The notes under the pieces: generated by a model | The model's database searches: none | What the model was told of the DNA's origin: nothing | What the model saw: the letters and a program-made list of their open reading frames with translations, nothing else | From: Brachyspira suanatina | Lineage (GTDB): Bacteria; Spirochaetota; Brachyspiria; Brachyspirales; Brachyspiraceae | NCBI RefSeq assembly: GCF_001049755.1 | Contig: NZ_CVLB01000001.1 | Location: 1,506,995-1,570,994, forward strand | Direction: 5' to 3' | DNA length: 64,000 nucleotides | Part shown: piece by piece, positions 53,688 through 63,040 of the stretch | How the letters are laid out: each line of letters starts with the position of its first letter | Numbering within the stretch: the first letter of the stretch is position 1 | Position numbers and translations under genes: made by a program

Positions 53688-54446
53688 TTAAACTTCTATA
53701 CTAAGTCCGTCATAAGCAGGATACATATTTGGAGGAAGTTCTTTTTCTAAATTTTTGTGTAAAACATCATGAGTCATATGAGTAAAATAAGCCTTTTTAA
53801 CACCTAATTTGTCTGCTATATTTACAGATTCCTGTAATGATAAATGAGTATGATGCTGTCTGTATCTTAATCCATTTAAAACTAAAATTTCAGTTCCTTC
53901 AATTAATTTTAAACTCTCATCGCTTATATAGCTTGCATCTGTTATATATGTAAAATTATTGAATCTATAACCCAATATATTAAGAACCCCATGCTTTACA
54001 GATATAGGAGTAACTTTTATATCATCAAACATCATTTCACTTTCTATATGATGAAAAACAACCTGAGGAAGTCCTCCGCCTAATTGAACAGGATTAAAAA
54101 AGAAATCATACTTCTCTCTTAAATTATCCATAGTATCTTTATTACCATAACAATCTATTGCTGTATGCATTATAAAATTTAATGATCTTAAATCTACAAT
54201 TCCTGAAGTATGATCAGCATGCGAATGTGTATAAAATACAGCTTCAAGACTATCAACTTTTTCTCTTAACATCTGGGCCCTAAAATCGGCAGAAGTGTCT
54301 ACAATATAATTTTTATCATTATGTCTTATCAGTATTGATGAGCGAGTTCTCTTATCTCTTTTATCTTTACTTCTGCATACTTTACATTTACATCCAATCA
54401 TAGGAACACCATCGGAAGTACCTGTACCTAAAAAAGTTATTCTCAT
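53688..54446 (-). CDS. Metallo-beta-lactamase-fold phosphodiesterase, PhnP-like
   Basis: 252 residues. The metal motif THSHADH (73-79), an N-terminal 'GTGTSDGVPMIGCKC..C' with Cys19, Cys21 and Cys24 (the extra zinc site of PhnP), 'IVDTSADFRAQML', 'SVKHG' and 'YITDASYIS' are all present. PhnP hydrolyses cyclic phosphate diesters, but no phosphonate genes are nearby, so the substrate may differ. It is 51 bases downstream of the glycosyltransferase gene. Confidence 0.88.
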   Translation of the reverse strand: MRITFLGTGTSDGVPMIGCKCKVCRSKDKRDKRTRSSILIRHNDKNYIVDTSADFRAQMLREKVDSLEAVFYTHSHADHTSGIVDLRSLNFIMHTAIDCYGNKDTMDNLREKYDFFFNPVQLGGGLPQVVFHHIESEMMFDDIKVTPISVKHGVLNILGYRFNNFTYITDASYISDESLKLIEGTEILVLNGLRYRQHHTHLSLQESVNIADKLGVKKAYFTHMTHDVLHKNLEKELPPNMYPAYDGLSIEV

Positions 54447-54497
54447 AATATACCTCCTTTTTTATGTATGCATATTATATAACTTATATTTTTTATA

Positions 54498-55541
54498 TCA
54501 ATACTGAAGTTTTTCTATGAATCTTTTTGCTAAGATTTCAGCATCTATATTTTCTATACATATATGATTATTAGGGCAGTTCTTTCTTTTGTAGCATCTT
54601 GCACATTCTAAATTTTCTACCCTTATAGTTTCAGAATTTTTTGCTATTGGCCCTACCCTAACTTCGCTTGTAGGTCCGAATATTGCTATAAGCGGTTTTT
54701 GAAATGCACATCCTGTATGCATAGGAAAAGAATCTACTGTTATCATTCCTTTTGAATTTCTTATAAGATATGCTAATTGAGGAAGATTAAAAAGTCCTGA
54801 AGTATTTAATACATTATCAAAACCTTTTACTATTTCAGAACATTCTTTATCATAATCAGATGTAGCTGAAACTATTATTTGTATGTCTTTTAATTTTTGT
54901 ATTTCTTTTATTATCTCTCTTGATTTATTAACAGATAAATCTTTAGTATCCCATCTTGAAAATGGAGAAAAAACTATATATTCATTATCTATATCAAAAT
55001 TGCTGTTTATTGAATACTTTATATCTTTTATTCTTTCAGCAAAATCTATATCTATATTTTTAGGTAAAAAATAGTCTAAATCTGTACCGTCATCAGGACA
55101 GTCTATAAACTTCAAGAAAGATAATAAACCTACTATTGCATTTATATCTTTATAATAATTACTTTTAAGTCCTAGCCATTTACCCTTAGCATATTTCTTT
55201 TTTGAATGACATAAATACAAAAATATAACACTCCTTTCAAGTCCCTGCAAATCCATAGCTATATCATAATGCTCTTTTCTTACTTCTTTTATATGCGAAA
55301 AGAATTCTCTTATAGTTGAAAAAAACAATAAAGGAGATTTAAATATCTCTGTTTCATATTTGTATATATCCAAAACATACAATTTATTTATATAAGGATT
55401 ATTCTCTAATATTCCTAAAGCTCTTTTATCTGTAACAACATCTATAGTACAGTCAGGCTTCCATTTTTTTAGTGCCCTTATAACAGGCGTCATATGCAAA
55501 ACATCTCCCAAAGAAGTTTGTTTTATTAAAAGTATCTTCAT
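54498..55541 (-). CDS. Glycosyltransferase family 9 (heptosyltransferase-like)
   Basis: About 347 residues. 'KILLIKQTSLGDVLHMTPVIRALKKWKPDCTIDVVTD' at the start and 'TVDSFPMHTGCAFQKPLIAIFGPTSEVRVGP' near the C-terminus are GT9 signatures, the family that adds heptose to lipooligosaccharide cores. 'LECARCYKRKNCPNNHICIENI' follows. A frame extension to 55577 exists, but AAGGTG precedes the ATG at 55541. The nearby gmhA makes the heptose precursor, which supports a heptose role. Confidence 0.85.
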   Translation of the reverse strand: MKILLIKQTSLGDVLHMTPVIRALKKWKPDCTIDVVTDKRALGILENNPYINKLYVLDIYKYETEIFKSPLLFFSTIREFFSHIKEVRKEHYDIAMDLQGLERSVIFLYLCHSKKKYAKGKWLGLKSNYYKDINAIVGLLSFLKFIDCPDDGTDLDYFLPKNIDIDFAERIKDIKYSINSNFDIDNEYIVFSPFSRWDTKDLSVNKSREIIKEIQKLKDIQIIVSATSDYDKECSEIVKGFDNVLNTSGLFNLPQLAYLIRNSKGMITVDSFPMHTGCAFQKPLIAIFGPTSEVRVGPIAKNSETIRVENLECARCYKRKNCPNNHICIENIDAEILAKRFIEKLQY

Positions 55542-55641
55542 TATTAAATACACCTTATTAAATAATAATATAATCATATATATTTTTTTATAATAATCAA
55601 TAAAAAATAATAAAAATATACAAAACTTACTACAAACAGTA

Positions 55642-55685
55642 TTGACAAAATTACTTTATATAGTAATATTACTATATAAAGTAAT
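55642..55685 (+). promoter_or_regulatory. Promoter overlapped by a 36-bp perfect palindrome
   Basis: A perfect TTGACA (55642-55647) is followed after 16 bases by TAATAT (55664-55669). Bases 55650-55685 form a perfect 36-bp palindrome, two 18-base arms with no spacer. Each arm is itself an imperfect palindrome (TTACT...AGTAA). It covers the spacer, the -10 and the expected start, as an operator for a dimeric or tetrameric repressor would. The gene it controls starts at 55726. Confidence 0.75.
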
Positions 55686-55725
55686 TAATTAAAAAATCAA
55701 AAAATAAATATAAAAGGATTAAAAA

Positions 55726-56709
55726 ATGAAAAATAATAAAACTATAATTTTTGTATTAATGATAATATTTGTATTAATATCATCATTCACTATAAGTAAA
55801 AAATATATGTATCCAAAAAATGAAACTGATGAAGTTATAACAATAGGAATAAGTCAGATGATAGAGCATGATGCATTAGATTTAATTTATAAAGGCATAG
55901 AAGATGAATTAAATAAATATTATAAAGACAGCAATAAAAAAATAAATATTGATTATCAAAATGCTCAAGGCGAACAGGCAAACTGCAATACAATAGCTCA
56001 AAAGTTCGTTAATGATAAAAAAGATATTATAATAGCAATAGGCACCCCTTCGGCACAGTCAGCCGTCAATTTAACGAAGGATATACCAATAATAGTTTCA
56101 GGCATAGGCGATCCAATAGGTGCAAGGTTAGTAACGAATTTAAATAAACCGAATGTAAATGTAACTGGAATTATAAATCTTCCTCCTATAGCAAAGCAAA
56201 TAGAGCTTATGCATAAACTTCTTCCAAATGCTAAAAAAATAGGACTTTTATATTGCTCAAGTGAAATCAATTCTGCATATCAAATAAAGCTAGCAAAAGA
56301 AAAATTGGATTCACTCGGACTTGAGTATATTGATTTAACTGTTGCAAATGCCAATGAAATTCAGCAAATTATGTTAAGTGCTGTAGATAAAGTAGATGCT
56401 ATATTCTCACCTACCGATAATATAATAGCAAACAGCATGGCTAATGTTGCTATGATAGAAGAAAGCACAAAAATTCCTGTTGTATGTGCCGATGCCAGCA
56501 TGACAAAAATAGGAGGCACTGTTACTTATTCTGTTGATTATTATGATATGGGAATTGCTACTGCTAAAAAGACAATAGAAGTATTAGAAGGTATAAAAGA
56601 TATAAAAAACATACCATTAGAGCCTTCAGAGAATTATAACTTTGTTGTTAATACGAATATGATAGAAAAATTAGGACTAAGCATACCAAACTATATTTAT
56701 AATAATTAA
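55726..56709 (+). CDS. Orphan ABC substrate-binding protein, TrpX-like (ABC_sub_bind family)
   Basis: 327 residues. A hydrophobic N-terminal segment without a lipobox Cys may be a signal anchor. The body follows the PF04392 pattern: 'ITIGISQMIEHDALDLIYKGIEDEL', 'IIAIGTPSAQSAVN', 'IPIIVSGIGDPIGARLV', 'VTGIINLPPIAKQIELMHKLLPNAKKIGLLY', 'VDAIFSPTDN', 'GGTVTYSVDYYDMGIATAKK'. Relatives bind tryptophan or other small ligands. The usual permease and ATPase genes do not follow; a terminator and a convergent gene do. It has its own promoter and palindromic operator. Confidence 0.85.
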   Translation: MKNNKTIIFVLMIIFVLISSFTISKKYMYPKNETDEVITIGISQMIEHDALDLIYKGIEDELNKYYKDSNKKINIDYQNAQGEQANCNTIAQKFVNDKKDIIIAIGTPSAQSAVNLTKDIPIIVSGIGDPIGARLVTNLNKPNVNVTGIINLPPIAKQIELMHKLLPNAKKIGLLYCSSEINSAYQIKLAKEKLDSLGLEYIDLTVANANEIQQIMLSAVDKVDAIFSPTDNIIANSMANVAMIEESTKIPVVCADASMTKIGGTVTYSVDYYDMGIATAKKTIEVLEGIKDIKNIPLEPSENYNFVVNTNMIEKLGLSIPNYIYNN

Positions 56710-56758
56710 TGCAATAATAAAAAGCGAATAGTTCCGTATTTAGATTACTACATAAATA

Positions 56759-56791
56759 AGGCTTGTAATTATTATATATAATTGCAAGCCT
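56759..56791. terminator. Terminator between the TrpX-like gene and gmhA
   Basis: Stem AGGCTTG (56759-56765) with CAAGCCT (56785-56791), extended inward by AATTAT/ATAATT with one wobble pair. T-rich flank on the plus strand; it also lies at the 3' end of gmhA on the minus strand. Confidence 0.72.
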
Positions 56792-56805
56792 ATAATATTT
56801 AATTA

Positions 56806-57432
56806 TTATCTGTTTTCCTTAAAAAAATGTTCTTCCACTCTTATACAAATTTCATGATATATTGCCTCATGAAATTCCTGAGATATATGAGTTTCTTTTG
56901 CAGGAGCCTTAATAGCAATATCAGCCATCTCAGCAAGTTTTCCACCATTCTCATTAGTAAATGATACAACTTTTATTCCCATAGCCTTAGCAAGTTTTGC
57001 AGCATATATAATATTCTTTGCATTTCCTGATGTGCTTATAGCGAAGAAAATATCTCCTTTATCTCCAAATCCCAATAATTGCTGGGCAAATACCAAATAA
57101 GGTTCTTTGTCATTAAGATAAGCACTTGAAAGTCCTAAATGTGAAGTTAAAGCAACAGCTCTTAAAGGAGATTCTAAATTATCAGCAATATACTGTCCGT
57201 CATCAAACTGTAAAAGCTCCTTTCTTATCTCTTCATTAATAGGACGCTTCTTTAAAAAACTCTTTAATAACTCTCCTGCTATATGCTCACTATCGCAGGC
57301 ACTTCCTCCGTTTCCTGCTATTAAAACTTTATTTCCTCTTTCATAGCATTTTATAGTTTCATTTATAGCAGATTCAATATTATCTTTTATACTTTCCAAT
57401 TTTGGAATTCTTTTTATTAATTCTTCTATCAT
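56806..57432 (-). CDS. gmhA: Sedoheptulose-7-phosphate isomerase GmhA
   Basis: 208 residues. SIS-domain isomerase making D-glycero-D-manno-heptose 7-phosphate, the first step to ADP-heptose for lipooligosaccharide. Seen: 'LIAGNGGSACDSEHIAGELLKSF' (37-59), a central 'SPLRAVALTSHLGLSSAYLN', 'LGFGDKGDIFFAISTSGNAKNIIYAAKLAKAMGIKVV' and 'ETHISQEFHEAIYHEIC'. The 'KKRPINEEIRKEL' insert is common in the family. The GT9 gene at 54.5 kb is a likely downstream user. Confidence 0.93.
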   Translation of the reverse strand: MIEELIKRIPKLESIKDNIESAINETIKCYERGNKVLIAGNGGSACDSEHIAGELLKSFLKKRPINEEIRKELLQFDDGQYIADNLESPLRAVALTSHLGLSSAYLNDKEPYLVFAQQLLGFGDKGDIFFAISTSGNAKNIIYAAKLAKAMGIKVVSFTNENGGKLAEMADIAIKAPAKETHISQEFHEAIYHEICIRVEEHFFKENR

Positions 57433-57493
57433 TTAATATTCCTCAAAATAAATTACGATTAATTATATATAGATTTTAAAAATTTAAAAAATA

Positions 57494-58162
57494 TTATTCA
57501 GTAGCACCATACTCCGTTAAAAACGCTATCAAAGTATCAGGCTTTTTATAATTATTTTTCACATAAGTAAGTGCAGTTCTTCCGTTCTTATCTCTAGCAT
57601 TAACATCTATTCCATTATCACAAAGAAGTCTAGCAACTGGAAGCATATTTTCACTTTTATCAGCAGACATAAAAACCATTATCAATGCATTATCTCCATC
57701 ATTGTTAATGGCATTTATATTTACTTTATAATCAATCAAAGTCTTCACTATATCGGTATACAATTTATATGAAGCTATATGCAAAGCAGTTTCTCCATAA
57801 CTATTAGAGGCATTAACATCTGCTTTTGCCTTTAATAAAATCTTCACAATATCATGATATCCGCCTGTTGCAGCCATTAATAAAGCAGTATAACCCACTT
57901 TATCAGAAACATTCACATCTGCATTAGAATTTACTAAAAGCCTTACAATAGCGGTATGTCCATGATGAGATGCAAGCATTAATCCTGTAACTCCATCCTC
58001 AGATACAACATTAACATTAACCTTTTTGTTTATAAAGGCAACAACTGCATCATATTTACCTTCTTCACAAGATTTTAAAAACTTGCTTTCATTATCAGTC
58101 AAAGCATAGGATACATTAAAAAATAGTGCAAAAATAAAAATAATATTTATTAATTTTTTCAT
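57494..58162 (-). CDS. Secreted ankyrin-repeat protein
   Basis: About 222 residues. Signal peptide (MKKLINIIFIFALFFNVSYA), then about six ankyrin repeats ('DGVTGLMLASHHGHTAIVRLLVNSNADVN', 'GYTALLMAATGGYHDIVKILLKAKADVN'). The frame continues upstream to 58210, but the signal peptide begins at the ATG at 58162 with TTGGGTTG before it. It probably works in the periplasm. It lies between gmhA and the ketoreductase gene on the same strand. Confidence 0.87.
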   Translation of the reverse strand: MKKLINIIFIFALFFNVSYALTDNESKFLKSCEEGKYDAVVAFINKKVNVNVVSEDGVTGLMLASHHGHTAIVRLLVNSNADVNVSDKVGYTALLMAATGGYHDIVKILLKAKADVNASNSYGETALHIASYKLYTDIVKTLIDYKVNINAINNDGDNALIMVFMSADKSENMLPVARLLCDNGIDVNARDKNGRTALTYVKNNYKKPDTLIAFLTEYGATE

Positions 58163-58249
58163 AAACAACCCAATATATATAACTATTATATATAATATCA
58201 TTAAAACCATATTTGTAAAATACTTTTTGTTTAGTTATGTAAAAAATGT

Positions 58250-58978
58250 TCAATACATTCCGCCATCAACGCTTATAACCTGCTTAGTAATATAATTAGC
58301 CTCATCAGATAATAAGAAATTTACAGCATTTGCCACATCCTCTGGCTTTCCTATTCTTTTTAAAGGTATCATATTTTTAGCATGCTCTATTATTTCATCA
58401 TTAATCATTTCGCTTTCAATAATACCCGGAGCAATACAATTTACAGTAATATTTCTTTTATCCAATTCTATAGCTAAAGATTTAACAGCACCTATTAATC
58501 CTGCCTTAGAAGCTGCATAATTAACCTGTCCCCTATTACCAATAAGACCAGTTATTGAACTTATAGCTATAATTCTTCCGCCTTTTTTATTTCTTATCAT
58601 AGGCATTATGAGAGGATTAACTATATTATAAAAACTTTTAAGATTAACATCTATGACATTATCCCATTCATCTCCGCTCATAGCAGGAAAAGCATTATCC
58701 ATAGTGATTCCAGATGAAAGTACTATACCATAATAAGCTCCGTTTTCTTCTATATCTTTAGTTAATATATTTTTAACTTCTTCTCTGTCTGTAATATTCA
58801 TTTTTAAAAATCTTATGTTAACATCATAATCTTTTGAAAAATCTTTTATTTTCTCTATAAAAGAATCATTTTTATTATAGCACATTACAGCATCGTATCC
58901 GTTTTCTATAATCTTTTTTGATATAGCAAATCCTATACTGCCTGAAGCACCTGTTATTAAAATAGATTTATTTTTCAT
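58250..58978 (-). CDS. 3-oxoacyl-ACP reductase, FabG-like SDR
   Basis: 242 residues. Short-chain dehydrogenase with TGASGSIG (9-16), catalytic Ser141, Tyr154 and Lys158 (NYAASKAG), 'CIAPGIIESEM' and 'GKPEDVANAVNFLLSDEANYITKQVISVDGGMY'. This is the FabG pattern: NADPH reduction of the 3-oxoacyl intermediate on acyl carrier protein. It is the last gene of the LolA-MMPL-ketosynthase-dehydratase-reductase operon, so it is likely dedicated to that pathway rather than to housekeeping fatty acid synthesis. Confidence 0.9.
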   Translation of the reverse strand: MKNKSILITGASGSIGFAISKKIIENGYDAVMCYNKNDSFIEKIKDFSKDYDVNIRFLKMNITDREEVKNILTKDIEENGAYYGIVLSSGITMDNAFPAMSGDEWDNVIDVNLKSFYNIVNPLIMPMIRNKKGGRIIAISSITGLIGNRGQVNYAASKAGLIGAVKSLAIELDKRNITVNCIAPGIIESEMINDEIIEHAKNMIPLKRIGKPEDVANAVNFLLSDEANYITKQVISVDGGMY

Positions 58979-59002
58979 CTTTTATCCGTTATATCATTAT
59001 TA

Positions 59003-59491
59003 TTAATTAAAAACATCTGAAGAACTTTCCATAACCATTATAGAACAGTCCATGATTTTATTGTCATCATTAACTATTTTTTTATATTCATCTAAAGTAT
59101 TTATATCATCATTATAAAGAATAGCTTCTCCGTCATAGTAGGCTATTTTTTTATCATTAAAAGTTTCTTTCACAAATATATAAACTCTATTATCAGATTT
59201 TATTTTATTTATATAGCAATTAACTTTTTTTATATTTAAAATAAAACCTATTCTTTTATTATCATCATTATTTGATAAAGCTCCGTTATAAGCTGCCGCA
59301 GTCTGTGCTGCATATTCTGTAAATATATAAGATTCTATACCTTCAGGTTCTGAAATATCATAAAAAATATTATCTTTCTTAATATTAGAAAAAGAAAGTA
59401 TTTCTTTATAATCAAAATTTATATCAGATATACCTTCTATCAATAACATTTTTCCTTTATGAGGTATATTCAATTTATATTTATTTTCCAT
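59003..59491 (-). CDS. Hotdog-fold 3-hydroxyacyl-ACP dehydratase (ApeP-like)
   Basis: 162 residues. 'NIPHKGKMLLIEGI' (9-21) carries the His11 position of the P-H-x-G-x-M motif, and 'TEYAAQTAAAYNG' (58-70) carries the catalytic Glu59 of hotdog dehydratases. The form 'PHKGKMLLI' is closer to the dehydratases of aryl polyene and related clusters than to FabZ. It should dehydrate the hydroxyacyl intermediate made by the adjacent reductase. It lies 18 bases after the ketosynthase gene and 24 before the reductase. Confidence 0.78.
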   Translation of the reverse strand: MENKYKLNIPHKGKMLLIEGISDINFDYKEILSFSNIKKDNIFYDISEPEGIESYIFTEYAAQTAAAYNGALSNNDDNKRIGFILNIKKVNCYINKIKSDNRVYIFVKETFNDKKIAYYDGEAILYNDDINTLDEYKKIVNDDNKIMDCSIMVMESSSDVFN

Positions 59492-59509
59492 AAAATTATT
59501 AATCCGAAA

Positions 59510-60682
59510 TTATTTTCCAACTATCAAACAAGTATTGCTTCCACCGAAACCAAATGATACACTCATACAATTTTCAAGTCTTTCAGATTTTACTTTGCCA
59601 TTAACCAAATTTATTTTAGCTAATGTATCATCATATTCACCATCATATAAATGCGGAGGAAGTATTTTTTCTTTATTAATATCAGAAAGTGTAATATAGC
59701 AAACTCCAAGCTCCATAGCTGCAGCTGCACCTATAGTATGACCGAATGATGTTTTACTAGAACTGCAGTATATATCAGAAGCATTAACTATATTAAGTGT
59801 TGTGCTTTCCATTTTATCATTTATTGAAGTTCCTGTACCATGAAGATTAATATAATCTATATCATTTATATTCATATCAGCATGTTTTAAAGCATCATTG
59901 ATACATTTGCTTGTAGTAGTACCGTCTATATCTGGACTAGTCATATGATGAGAATCTGAATTGCTGTTATAGCCTTTAAGATATAATGCATTTTTTGAAT
60001 CAATTAAATTATCTTTTGCAAGCACTGTAAATGCAGCACCTTCTCCTAAATTAATACCTTTTCTGTTTTTTGAAAAAGAATTAGTTTTATTATAATCAAC
60101 TACTTCAAGAGAATCAAATCCGTAAACAACAGTATCAGTTACAACATCAGCACCGCCTACTATAGCTGCATCTATTACTCCGCTTCTTATAAGTTCATCT
60201 GCTGCTATTATAGCATTAGCACTTGAAGTACATGCAGTAGATATAGTAAATGAAATACCTGAAACATCAAAATATTTTTGTAAAAAATCACAGCATATAT
60301 TAAGGCTTTGCATAATCAATATTTTTTTCTCATCGATTACGCTTCCTTTCAATATATAATCTTTAGTTTCATCACTTCCATTTTCGCAAGTACCTACTAT
60401 AACGGATATTCTATTTTTTCCGTATATCTTTTTAGCTTCATCAATTATAGGTTTTAATTGATTAACAGCATGCAAAGCCATTTTATTTATTTTATTATTA
60501 TAAGGGTTATCAAGTTCAAAATTAAAAAAATCATTATCTATTTTACCTAAGAAAAATTTTTTCACATAATCATTATTCTCTTTTAAACCATACTCACCAT
60601 TTAAAAAATATTTATTATACAATTCTTCCTTATTTCTGGCTAAACAATTAATAATTCCAAAATCCAATAATACGTTGCTCAT
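59510..60682 (-). CDS. Beta-ketoacyl-ACP synthase (FabF-like, aryl-polyene type)
   Basis: 390 residues. The Cys-His-His triad is complete: Cys151 (STACTSSA), His281 (HGTGTSIND) and His315 (FGHTIGAA), with Lys310 before the last. It is therefore a catalytic ketosynthase, not a chain-length factor. It extends an acyl chain on acyl carrier protein. Somewhat shorter than FabF (about 410). AGGTG precedes the ATG. It lies between the MMPL exporter and the dehydratase. Confidence 0.9.
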   Translation of the reverse strand: MSNVLLDFGIINCLARNKEELYNKYFLNGEYGLKENNDYVKKFFLGKIDNDFFNFELDNPYNNKINKMALHAVNQLKPIIDEAKKIYGKNRISVIVGTCENGSDETKDYILKGSVIDEKKILIMQSLNICCDFLQKYFDVSGISFTISTACTSSANAIIAADELIRSGVIDAAIVGGADVVTDTVVYGFDSLEVVDYNKTNSFSKNRKGINLGEGAAFTVLAKDNLIDSKNALYLKGYNSNSDSHHMTSPDIDGTTTSKCINDALKHADMNINDIDYINLHGTGTSINDKMESTTLNIVNASDIYCSSSKTSFGHTIGAAAAMELGVCYITLSDINKEKILPPHLYDGEYDDTLAKINLVNGKVKSERLENCMSVSFGFGGSNTCLIVGK

Positions 60683-60733
60683 AAAACACCTCAGAATCGA
60701 GTATATAATTCTATAACAAAAATGTCAAATTAT

Positions 60734-63040
60734 TTAATCATTATTCTTTTTTATTAATTTATTAAAATTAAACAATACAGGAGAAATTATAAATGATGAT
60801 AAAATTCCAATAAATAAGAATAAACCGAAAGATTTTACAGGTATAAAACTGCTGAATGCCAATGTACCGAATGATAATACAGTTGTCATCATAGATAAAA
60901 ATACAGCTAAAAATGTAATCTCTTTATCTGCAGCACTATTTGAGAAAAATATTGAATAATCTATTGATATTCCTATTGAAAGTATCAAAGCAAATATAGA
61001 AAATATATTTATATTAATACCAAATATTGAATGTACTGATAAATTTATTAATATAGACATTAACTGTACGATTATTATAGCTATTGCTTTATTTTTATCA
61101 AAAAATATCATCATAGCTATAAATATTATAATATAGGCAATTACAGCCATTTTTATAGCCGTTTTTGCAGTGCCGTCTAAAGCATCATTAATTTCTTCAT
61201 TTATGTTAAATATTTTTACATCGTTATTATCCGATTTTATTATATTGTTTGTATCATAATCGCTAGTTGCTATAATAAAATATTTATTATTATTAGTAAC
61301 TATAATTTTATTCAAATCATTGAAATTAGTATTCTCAAGTATTTTATTTATATCAAGAATTTCATTTTTAGTATTTTCAAATTCTGATTTTATTCTCTGA
61401 TAAGAAACTTCATCTAAATTCAAAGCATCAGTCTGTTTTCTTAATATAGGCATTAATTTATCATTTACCAGCTTAACATTATCTTTCTGTCTTTCTTCTG
61501 AATATAATATTTTTGATATAGCAGTATAATTATTATTGCTGAAATTATTCGCTATGCTCTCCTCTGCTGATAATGCCTTCGAAAGAGTATCTCCTCTTGA
61601 AATTATAATATTCTTTGCAAGTGATGTATTTAATCTGTTATAAACTTCTTTTTCACTATTAAGCAAAAAATCCGGTGTATTATAAAGCTGATTAGCAGAG
61701 AAATTCACTTTTATTTTTGGTATGAATATTATAGAAATTATAATAACCGCTACAAATATAATCAATACATTTTTTATGCTTATTATTTTAACATAATCAT
61801 TTAATATATTCTTGCTTTTATCAAGTATCGATTTTTTTATTACACTTTTATCATTTTTAAATAATACAGGATATATTATGTTTACTGTAAGAAATGAGCT
61901 TAAAAGTCCGAATATAGAAAATAATGCTATTTGCTTTAATAATATAAGAGATGTTAAAGACAATGATATATAACTCACTATTGTAGTTACAAAACCCAAA
62001 AGCATACTTGGAAATATTTTTTTCAACACTTCTTTTTTATCTTCTTCATTATACCATTCAGTTATAAAATGTATTGAATGGTCTATTGATATACCTATAA
62101 GACTTGTACCAAATACAAATGTAAATATATGAATCGAATCAAAAAATACCGATGAATATAAAAATGCAGATAAACCTGATATCATTATAGTACACATTGA
62201 AATTATATAAGGCTTCAAAGATTTGAATATAAAAATGAATATCAGACAAATAACAATAAACGATACTATAGATATAATAGTAATTTCAAACTTAGCACTT
62301 TTCTGACTATAATAAGTATGTACCGGAACACCTGAAATATATGTTTTTATATTTCCTTCATTTTCTAATACTTTTAAATATTCTGTAATATCATCAAAAA
62401 ACTTTTCATTATCAAGATTTTTAGGCATATCAATATTTACAAGAATATTATATTTATCATCATAATTTATAAATTGTATTGAATCTATTGACTGAAAATT
62501 ATTTTCTGAAGTGAGAATCTCATTTATTTTTGAATTAACAGTCAAAAAAGGATCATCTTCAATATTATCAACTATTGGTATAAAAAAAGGAGAATAAAAA
62601 TTTGCAAGAGCATTTTCAGCTATAATATCCGCATCATCATTCAATAAGTAATTTCTTATTTCTTTTGAAAGAAGCTGATATTTATACTTCACCATAGTAT
62701 TTAAAATATCATCATAGTTTCTCGAATGAAAATTAACTGAAACATTACTATAAGACTCTTTTATATGTTCATCTAATTTTAATGCATTATTTTTGGCATT
62801 ATCAAAATCTTCACTTTCTATAAATATTTTTACACTGCTTGAATTTTTAAAAAAGAAATCTTCTAAAGGCTTTTGAAAATCTTTATCTTCCAAAAACTTA
62901 GGAGTTATAGATAAAAAATTAGTATCTATTTTGGCTGTTTTTTCAAATCTTGCTAAAAATAATATAACTGCAAATAAATGAAAAATTATCCAAATATATA
63001 TAAAAATTTTTCTTCTATTATCTAAAATACTTTTATTCAA
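60734..63040 (-). CDS. MMPL/RND-family exporter
   Basis: 768 residues with the two-fold RND plan: one helix, a periplasmic domain and five helices, twice (helices near 12-30, ~250-390, ~420-440, ~640-765; 'GTSLIGISIDHSIHF' and 'LILSIGISIDYSIFF' are the equivalent helix-4 segments with the buried Asp). It belongs with the predicted exporters of lipid and aryl polyene clusters. The start is a TTG at 63040 preceded by GAGGAG, and the gene overlaps the LolA-like gene by eight bases. It probably moves the product of the adjacent synthase enzymes across the inner membrane. Confidence 0.87.
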   Translation of the reverse strand: MNKSILDNRRKIFIYIWIIFHLFAVILFLARFEKTAKIDTNFLSITPKFLEDKDFQKPLEDFFFKNSSSVKIFIESEDFDNAKNNALKLDEHIKESYSNVSVNFHSRNYDDILNTMVKYKYQLLSKEIRNYLLNDDADIIAENALANFYSPFFIPIVDNIEDDPFLTVNSKINEILTSENNFQSIDSIQFINYDDKYNILVNIDMPKNLDNEKFFDDITEYLKVLENEGNIKTYISGVPVHTYYSQKSAKFEITIISIVSFIVICLIFIFIFKSLKPYIISMCTIMISGLSAFLYSSVFFDSIHIFTFVFGTSLIGISIDHSIHFITEWYNEEDKKEVLKKIFPSMLLGFVTTIVSYISLSLTSLILLKQIALFSIFGLLSSFLTVNIIYPVLFKNDKSVIKKSILDKSKNILNDYVKIISIKNVLIIFVAVIIISIIFIPKIKVNFSANQLYNTPDFLLNSEKEVYNRLNTSLAKNIIISRGDTLSKALSAEESIANNFSNNNYTAISKILYSEERQKDNVKLVNDKLMPILRKQTDALNLDEVSYQRIKSEFENTKNEILDINKILENTNFNDLNKIIVTNNNKYFIIATSDYDTNNIIKSDNNDVKIFNINEEINDALDGTAKTAIKMAVIAYIIIFIAMMIFFDKNKAIAIIIVQLMSILINLSVHSIFGININIFSIFALILSIGISIDYSIFFSNSAADKEITFLAVFLSMMTTVLSFGTLAFSSFIPVKSFGLFLFIGILSSFIISPVLFNFNKLIKKNND

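Noticed and set aside
55578-55725. A T-box or other riboswitch upstream of the TrpX-like gene
   Set aside because: The space between the expected start and the gene is about 50 bases and holds only the palindrome; there is no T-box core sequence or terminator.
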